DNA of 64,000 bases, taken from Onthophagus taurus (Eukaryota > Arthropoda > Insecta > Coleoptera > Scarabaeidae). The position numbers and the translations under genes were made by a program. The stretch spans positions 6,758,001 through 6,822,000 of the forward strand of contig NC_091976.1 in assembly GCF_036711975.1 (NCBI RefSeq), given 5' to 3'. Shown piece after piece: positions 57,194-64,000 of this stretch. Position 1 is the stretch's first letter. Each line of letters begins with the position of its first letter. A model generated the notes under the pieces. The model worked only from the letters and a program-made list of their open reading frames with translations, had not been told where the DNA came from and ran no database searches.

Positions 57194-57670
57194 ACAGCAG
57201 AGGAGGTACTACCAGGGGGTGCAAGGGGTGCACCGCACCCGGGTGCCGCCTAAAAGGGGGCGCCGGCGCCTTTTTAATGTTTTCTCTTACAATATCTTAT
57301 CTTTCTTTTGCAGTATTTAGACTTGTCAGCAGTAGCTAGTCTTCAGAAAACAGTATTTATTCTCCACAAAGCAATTTTAGTCTTCTAGAAGCAGTATCTA
57401 GTCTTCTGCCAAAGTTATGTATGTTTTCTCCAACAATATCTTATCTTTCTTTTGCAGTACTTATCAGCAGTATCTAGTCTTCAGAAAGCAGTATTTAGTC
57501 TCCACAAAGCTATTTTAGTCTTTAGAAAGCAGTATTTATTGTTCCAGATGCTGTATTTAGACCTGTCGGCAGTATCTACTCTTCAGAAAGCAGTATTTAA
57601 TCTTCTAGAGCAGTATCTAGTCTTCAGAAAGCAGTATTTAGTTTTTTAGAAGCAGTATCTAGTCTTCTGA
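57194..57670. repeat. hAT-terminus-like GC-rich stretch and a ~21-bp minisatellite
   Basis: 57194-57270 (cagaggaggtactaccag.. to ..gggggcgccggcgcc) is far more GC-rich than its surroundings and resembles ends of some hAT elements. From 57310 to 57670 a degenerate unit of the type cagtatctagtcttcagaaag repeats about 15 times with substitutions and small indels. No coding gene. The region 57671-58494 is AT-rich and featureless. Confidence 0.45.
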
Positions 57671-58494
57671 CAACGTTATGTATGTTTTGTTCTTGATACT
57701 GACAGCTACTTCTTTCTGAGTGTCTATCATCATCTTTTTGAGAGCCTTTTATTATCTATACGAATCTTGTACCACCCGGTACCTCATTTCTGCAGCTGTT
57801 ATTTTGCTTTTGTGCTTATCCTGCATTGGCAAAGTTTCTGTATTGGTGATTTCCTGTCCTGTGCAATAACAAGACAAGTCCATTGGTTTTATGTTCATAT
57901 TCTTCGCATTCTTTTATTGAACACATCAGTATTGCCACGAAAAATCATGTTTGGTTTATAATCAATTTTTTGTTTTCTTTGAACAGTAATTTCAGACTTC
58001 ATGTGGACTTTGAACAATGTAATTCCTGTTTTTTGCTGAAGTCTAGTTTATAACTATTGCAATTTAAGACTTTTTCTTGCAAATTAACCTTCTGACCAGA
58101 GTATTCCCGACTATTCCCTTAAGTTTGGTTTTTCACCAGTATAATTCTTAAATTTTTGCTGAAGTATGGATTATGATTATTCCAGTCTTTTTTAAGTTTA
58201 TTTATATTTCTTTGATTATATATATTTTTTTAATGAAAATGCATTTTTTAATTTTTTTAAATTAAAAAGAATTTTAAATTTTCCCCCCGCCGTAAAAAGA
58301 TTTTGTGTTAAAGCATACTGCACATTGTAACATTTACTCCAATGACTAAATTATAATTTTAAGCAATCTTTTAGATTGATAATGATTTTACCGGTGTATA
58401 TTCGGTTGCATAACACAATTGCATCTGTTGTAAAAAAATTTGCTCTGCTCTCTATAAACAATAAAAAAATAACTGTATAATTGTTAATATTTAC

Positions 58495-58857
58495 CAATCT
58501 AGTCCATCCAGCGATGGTTACAGTTGATTTAAACTCGTTAACCTCAACATTTTTAATTTCCATACCAAACTTAACGGTCGTTATATTTGTGTGTGGAGTT
58601 GGTCGAGCAAATTTGTCATAATTTAATAATAAATCTTGTTTTAATTTATCCACCAATGTCGCGTTCCATAATGGAACTCTTCCAACATCTTATATTTTAA
58701 ACAAAAACTTTTTATTCAAAATCAAACGCTTATCTAAAAAGAATTTGAATAACTTACTTTTACGTAAAGCTGCAGATGATGTTAAACGACTAAAAACCAA
58801 TTGAAATAATACAAATATTATTAAAAATAACACGAAAATCTTTCGAGAGGAATTCAT
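58495..58857 (-). CDS. Receptor gene B, exons 1-2 (signal peptide and N-terminus)
   Basis: Exon 1 58758-58857 (100 nt): MNSSRKIFVLFLIIFVLFQL, a strong signal peptide. Intron of 69 bp, then exon 2 58495-58688 (194 nt): VPLWNATLVDKLKQDLLLNY to GWTRL. An upstream in-frame ATG (58932) precedes the expected transcription start, so 58857 is preferred. Confidence 0.8.
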
Positions 58858-58944
58858 TTCGACCGTATTAAAGAGATGAAGATGTGTAATGCTCAATGTA
58901 AAGCTAAGAATTTTATTGAATAATTGGTGCATGGACGTAAATAA

Positions 58945-58954
58945 TTTTTTTATA
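58945..58954 (-). promoter_or_regulatory. TATA box of receptor gene B
   Basis: ATATAAAAAA on the minus strand, about 90 bp before the chosen ATG. It implies a start of transcription near 58920 and a short 5' UTR. The ETS gene ends only ~350 bp further upstream. Confidence 0.45.
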
Positions 58955-59300
58955 TCCCGTTACTTCCTTTCAAATTTAAATTTGTAACGTCACATTTAGA
59001 AAAAATTTTTAAATAATATTAAATTATTAAATTAAATTGAAATAAGGTTTAAATCGTTTTTATTACAACAAATAATAAGAAAAATATAACGTGACAGTTA
59101 TTACAAGTAACCTTTTATGTTAAAACACATAATAAGTTAATTCAAAAAAAAATCTTCACCATTTTTTCTTTTAAATACATCCACTAAGAAATTATTTACA
59201 AAAAAAATCAAAAACATAAATATTTACAGATCATCTCGTTTTCTTTACATTTTTTGTATGATCTTAATAACACAAATATCTAGAATATTATTTATTTTTT

Positions 59301-59619
59301 TTAATTAAATGGAGGTCTTGCTTCAAAAGAACCAGTTGAATATGGCCAATATCCTGGTGGGGGAAACAAACTTGCTTGTGCATGTTGCGATGGACTGGGT
59401 AATAAAGCGGGTAATTTTCCGGCTCCGTGACCATGTCCTGTTGTTGGATACAAAGCGGCTCCTAATTCACTTTGATGTGGCTGATATTTCTGATAACCGG
59501 GTATATCCGTTTGACCTTGAGCTTGAGCTTGACACGCAGCCATCAAGCCATGAAAATCAAATTTATAAGCATATCTTTTACCATGGACTTTGGACATAAT
59601 GTTTTTATCGTAATAATAT
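59301..59619 (-). CDS. ETS transcription factor (ERG/FLI-type), last exon
   Basis: After a clear acceptor (TTTTTCAG at 59620-59621 side) the exon reads [20 protein letters not shown], the recognition-helix end of an ETS DNA-binding domain, then [15 protein letters not shown] and a Gln/Pro/Gly/Tyr-rich tail ending [23 protein letters not shown] with [14 protein letters not shown] is the ERG/FLI subgroup; the short tail after the domain suggests a relative of Drosophila Ets21C or Ets65A. All other exons lie to the right, beyond the window. Nuclear transcription factor binding GGAA sites. Confidence 0.8.
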
Positions 59620-59759
59620 CTGAAAAATAAAAGAAAATGTTAAAAAACTGAAGAAAACTGCTAGATAACATGTTCAAAACTAATGAAATGCAAGAATACA
59701 TAACCTTTTCACAAAGTTTTGTTGCACGATTTAAATACAAAACGTAAGGGTATAATTAA

Positions 59760-60905
59760 AGGGTAGGTATACAATTCAATATGCATTGTTATAATTTAAG
59801 AACTATGGTATAGAAACTGTGGTTAATTAATAGTTTTTTCACTTCTTTGGCAAATTGTTTGGACTCTAAGGCGTGGTAATTTGGTATTTTGTTATACAAT
59901 ATTGGGTCCCAATAGTCCACGTAATTTTGGATTGTGTTGGTCCTGTGATATGGTACTTGTAGAGCATTCTTGTTTCTTGTATCGAAATTATGTGTGTGAT
60001 TCACACACATATACTTCACATATTTTTCTTTGTTCTCATGCACATATTTCAAACAGGTGAGTATGTTCATACAAGGCAGGGTAAGTATTTATTCTGTATT
60101 AAAGTGATCTTTGCAGGTTTCATACGATTTTAGGTTGCATAGTGATCTGATTGCTTTTTTTTTTAAGGGTGAAGATACGAACTGAGTCCGATGCCATACC
60201 CCAGAACAGTATTCCATAACTTGCAACACTTTTTAAATTTGCAAAATAAGCTATCTTTGGTGCTTCATGAGTTGCGACCATTTTCATTCTCCTGATAGTA
60301 TATATTGCAATGGCTAATTTGGAAGCTAAATTCGATATATGTGACTGCCAGGTAAGTTTGTTATCTATATTCATAACTAAGTACTTGATATTACACACCG
60401 TTGGATCATTTTTTGGCGCAAATTTTAAATACTGTGTTTTCATATTTCTGCTCTTTCCAAGTTTTTATCGCTGCACCTTTTCACTTCTTGCTCTGTTTTT
60501 GCTGTTGTTATAAATGACGTATCATCGGCATACACATATGTTACCTCTGATGTTAGATTGAAAGGCAAATCATTTATATATATATAATGAACAGTAGTGG
60601 ACCCAAAATTGATCCCTGTGGTACTCCGTTCATTGGCCGCTTTGTTAAGGATCTATCCATGTTTACCTCCACCAACTGCTGCCTCTCTTTCAAGTAGGAT
60701 GTTAATAGTTTATGAGTGATACCTCTGACGCCATAATAGAATAACTTTTGGAGAAGTATAGAGTGATCCACAGTATCAAACGCTTTACTGAGATCACAGC
60801 AGGTAAGTTCTACATGTTCTTTGTTATCGAAGGCATTTAGAACAGCTTTCATTATATCCATTACGCCTGTGATGACCGATTTTTTCTTCCTTGCATCTAA
60901 GTCAT
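59760..60905 (-). pseudogene. 5'-truncated LINE in the ETS gene intron
   Basis: [56 protein letters not shown], and after a frameshift VYADDTSF (about 60520). Then VCNIKYLVMNIDNKLTWQSH and the C-terminal region (LQVPYHRTNTIQNYVDYW) to 59789. It ends near 59760 with no obvious tail. Confidence 0.7.
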
Positions 60906-62149
60906 AAGCAGAATATCATTGATGTGATTGATACAATTCATGATCATTTTAAGAAGGAAACATCACGTGTCGAAGCTAGATATCAGAAGTAAAATATTTC
61001 GCGCAACAGCTGTATTTTTTGTTAGAAAGTAAATGTCAAGTTTGGACATTACATATGAGCGGATATAATATTTCAAATAGGTGAAGAAGAAAATGTTATG
61101 TGCAGAAACACAACTTCACGGGTAGAAGGAGTATCTGACACGAAAGGATAATATCTAAATCAAACGCAGAAGAATACATTCTACTCAGAAACAAAATTGA
61201 TAAAAAAATAAAATGATTGTTTACAGAAAAAATGTCTTAAGCAGAAGCATGATATCATACACAGAAATAAAACAGTATGTACAAAATTTCTGCGCAAAGC
61301 AAATGGCCATGTATACAATGTCATGTTCAAACAGGTCAGTAAAATGTGTATAGATGTATGGGCACAATATGAATGCGGAGATAATAATATCCTTATTGTT
61401 TGCCGAAATAGTAATAATAAAGCAAAAACAATATTATGAACTGGTACAAATAAAATTTTTATAAAAAATATAAAAACAGAGGAAATATGCAGAAACAAAA
61501 TATCAACCCGAAAAACAAAATATTATGCGGAAAAAAATGAATAAAATTTGTTTTAATTTAATTAATGTCATACAAGCCACGCTCAAAGTAAGGTAAATAG
61601 AAAGAACTACATCATATTAATCGTTTATGTTTGTTTAAAGTGCAAATTTATATGAAAAAGGTTCTATATATACATATGCCAACTTTTACACCGGAGCTAA
61701 TTGCGTTTTCAAATTATCGTGTTTACACACGTAAAGGTATTATGCCAAAAATAGTACAAATGGATTCAGAGTTCGTTAAATCATCCAATTAATAATGGGA
61801 TCCATTAAACTCGAGAAAAATAACACTTATGTGATCCGGTTTTTCCAATAAGAACGAAAAAAAGGGCTCGCGAGAAGAATATTCTCGGAGAACTATGTAG
61901 AATCAAATAGAATAAACAACAGAACTAGACTCTTCTTCCAGGAGGTAAAGAATATGAAAAACGGCTTTAAACCAAGAGGTGGAGCTGCAATAAAGAATGA
62001 CGGGGGCAATCTTATTATATGTGAAGCTAGTGATAGAGACATGGAGTAGATGTTTTGACGGGTTATTAAATGTGCAGACAGATCAAGTCAAGCGTGAATA
62101 TAGTGTATAGCTATATTCTTATTCTGTATAGTTTGACATTTAGATTTAG
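60906..62149. other. No gene recognised (probably ETS intron)
   Basis: A loosely repeated cagaaacaaaat / cagaagtaaaat word recurs about every 30-60 bp between 60985 and 61530, suggesting an old simple repeat. Nothing else. Confidence 0.3.
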
Positions 62150-62196
62150 ATTTTATATTACAAGTGGGCTAGAAACATAATTACTGTACAAGTGTG
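62150..62196 (-). repeat. Copy of the CR1-like LINE 3' UTR
   Basis: Inverse of 29196-29235 with about one mismatch, followed on the minus strand by (AAATCT)n, the likely LINE tail. Confidence 0.55.
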
Positions 62197-62749
62197 GAAA
62201 ATTGTAATTGTTATCACACGAGTACTGTAATTATGCTCTAGGCCACGTGTGATATACAACATTTTATCTACGACTGCTAAAAATTACTTAAAAATCAATT
62301 TCTTTAAAAAGGTCTATTTTGACATTTATAAAAATTTTTTGAAATGATTGTTGACAATTTTGCATTAATGTCAGTTTCAATAACATGTTTACTCATCTCA
62401 CAGACTCATCTGGAATAAGTGTTTCGAAATGTAATAATATAACAATTAATGTTTATAATAAATAGTATTGTTTCTCTTTAAATAAAACAAAAAATTGTTG
62501 CTCGTTTCAATAAATTATGTCTGTTCTGATTGAGCTAAAAATTACGTAATGAAACCAGTGCGGTAATAAAGTTCATTACGTAACTCAAATCCTCTCAAAT
62601 GAGTGTGGTAATGATGACTTATCCAAGCAGTCGTAGATCAAATTTATTTTTATCATAGCTGTTATTTTACTAAAAAAGCGTCCAGCAACATTGAATAATA
62701 TGTTCAATACAAAATTAAAATTTTAGAGACCCCATTATAGCGACAGATG

Positions 62750-62915
62750 CACCCATTATCGCTAGAACTAACAGGAAACCTAGAATTAGAATCTTTCCGA
62801 TTAAGCGCGTCTTTTGAAAAAGTGTTTAACTAGACTTAATTAGACTTCACTAACCGAACGTTTCTAGTTCTAGGTCTCCCGTTAGTTCTAGTTTTAGTTC
62901 AATTTAAGAACTTTT
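62750..62915. repeat. PLE arm relic
   Basis: gcgcgtcttttgaaaaagtgttt, then ctaaccgaacgtttctagttctaggtct and ccgttagttctag repeat the arm words seen at 11220-11320, 11985-12065 and 16430-16660. Too decayed to tell whether a ribozyme was present. Confidence 0.4.
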
Positions 62916-63769
62916 TTAGTGACTTAATTTTAATTTAGTGACTGAAATGAGTTCACAGTCGAGTTCAGTTACATTGAGGAACGTCCATTGGACTTCCATG
63001 ATATTCAGAGTCTGCCAAAGTACCTGCGCTATTTGATAGGAAACTTGCTTTACACAATAATTTTTATTACAAAGAGGGTACTTGTGTTACTACATTTATT
63101 ACTTCTTCTTTTGTAAGGAAGGAAATAAATTATTTAGACAAAAGATGAATATTGATGAACCAAAAGATTTAGTTACAATTTACGTTAACGAAAATAGGTA
63201 AACTTTGTTTTTTTTAATGATTTGATTCTGTGTATCATTGGACTCGTATTTTCTAGCTTTATCAGAAAATGTTATACAGTTAATCCATTTTCCGGAAAAA
63301 CTAAAAATGATAAAGAATTTTTTTGTTAAATTAGTTGGATTAACAAAAAATAAAAATCGAGGCTTATGACAATATCTCAAACCGTTTTCAAATTACACAG
63401 GAGGTTATTTATGGCGCGTACTGTATATGTATGTATACATGGCCGTTCAAAAATGTAATCACTCAATTTTATATGGAACCACACCATATTTGATTAACTA
63501 ATCAGATAGAGAATTAAATTCTCTTCAGTATACGTCCCTATACCTATCAGTTGCAGTTTTTGACATATTGAGCAATAATCAAAATCATGCAAAGAATGGC
63601 AGATTATGTTTATTTTTTTAGTTATGAAATAGTTATGAAATAGCCATTAGCCATGTTAGCCATCGTTAGCCATGAAATAAGAATAACAACATTTTTCAAT
63701 TTATAACAGCTAATATCACGGATGATTAACCTATTGTTAAAATTTGAAAAAATACATAATTAAGCATTA
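62916..63769. other. No gene recognised
   Basis: AT-rich with short frames only. Confidence 0.3.
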
Positions 63770-63935
63770 ATATTGGACCTCCACGACCAATCCTATGTCT
63801 CCCAAGCAGTTCTGGCAACTCTTCTTCGAAAAATGGTCTGTAAAGTTGTCCCGTACCATCAAAAAAAAAAAACGGCCCAACTATTTTACTGTTAAAAATT
63901 CCATCCCAAAAGTGATCTCGCAGAAGGTGGTATTT
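63770..63935 (-). pseudogene. Tc1/mariner-type transposase fragment
   Basis: Minus strand, one frame: WDGIFNSKIVGPFFFFDGTG then YRPFFEEELPELLG, matching the segment between the first and second catalytic acids of IS630-type transposases (compare INVWCGVIGNTLLGP at 13750). The poly-T run inside suggests slippage. Confidence 0.5.
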
Positions 63936-64000
63936 CTGCTAAGGTTTTAGTGGTTCCCGTCATAAATGTTCCAGTCATTGACGGAGATTGAACAGAGAGG

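Larger units (their letters stand above)
50802..58494 (-). other. Intron 2 of receptor gene B (7,693 bp), filled with transposons
   Basis: Donor GTAAAT (58494) and acceptor TTGTTAG (50802) join phase 0 ends into GWTRL-VWTDDKLKW. Same position as the 18-kb intron of gene A, but different insertions. Confidence 0.75.

Noticed and set aside
58690..58932. Start of receptor gene B at the upstream ATG (58932)
   Set aside because: It lies before the expected transcription start set by the TATA box, and the signal peptide begins at the second ATG (58857).
59309..59599. Plus-strand 96-aa frame over the ETS exon
   Set aside because: Antisense shadow; the minus strand has a conserved ETS sequence with a splice acceptor.

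Overview
The window is nuclear DNA of an insect, possibly a beetle; nothing in it fixes the species. Evidence: strong AT bias, spliceosomal introns of 50-70 bp, divergent insect-type nicotinic receptor genes, an ETS factor, and a very high load of animal transposable elements. There are no bacterial operons, CRISPR arrays or recognisable tRNA or rRNA genes.

Host genes are few. (1) 3304-4934 (+): a six-exon gene for a secreted protein of about 447 aa built of fibronectin-III-like modules, with a clear promoter. (2) and (3) 29604-49280 (-) and 49582-58857 (-): two head-to-tail, divergent nicotinic acetylcholine receptor alpha-like subunit genes, 435 and about 426 aa. Each joins exactly in frame across seven exons. 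In both, intron 2 has been inflated by transposons, to 18.1 kb and 7.7 kb, while every other intron is 50-70 bp. (4) 59301-59619 (-): the last exon of an ERG/FLI-type ETS factor whose other exons lie beyond the window.

The rest is layered mobile DNA. 1-1727: pogo-like transposase with subterminal repeats. 1780-2990: integrase relic. 5015-9160: Gypsy-type element with a lone in-frame stop between gag and pol and a deleted integrase core. 9755-17445: Penelope-like elements (PLEs) nested in each other, one carrying a fresh-looking TIR transposon (12795-14923) with an intact transposase. 19029-29240: a transposon-gene relic, then a CR1-like LINE that took a 581-bp PLE palindrome (11-bp target duplication) and a complete LTR element (5-bp duplication). 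31-40 kb (intron 2 of the first receptor gene): LINE and PLE relics and a tandem repeat. 40595-48532: a Mutator-like element with a 9-bp duplication, hit by a PLE with a 13-bp duplication that itself carries mariner-like debris. 50.8-58.5 kb (intron 2 of the second receptor gene): further LINE, PLE and mariner pieces.

The most striking shared signal is a set of compact hammerhead-ribozyme motifs in the inverted terminal arms of the PLEs. Four keep paired stems I and II, a self-complementary stem III and the same extra U before stem II; several more are decayed. Hammerheads in PLEs are known; the inverted-arm layout, the coding-free palindrome and the PLE-in-PLE insertion are the parts worth following. 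All splice sites and element ends were read by eye.
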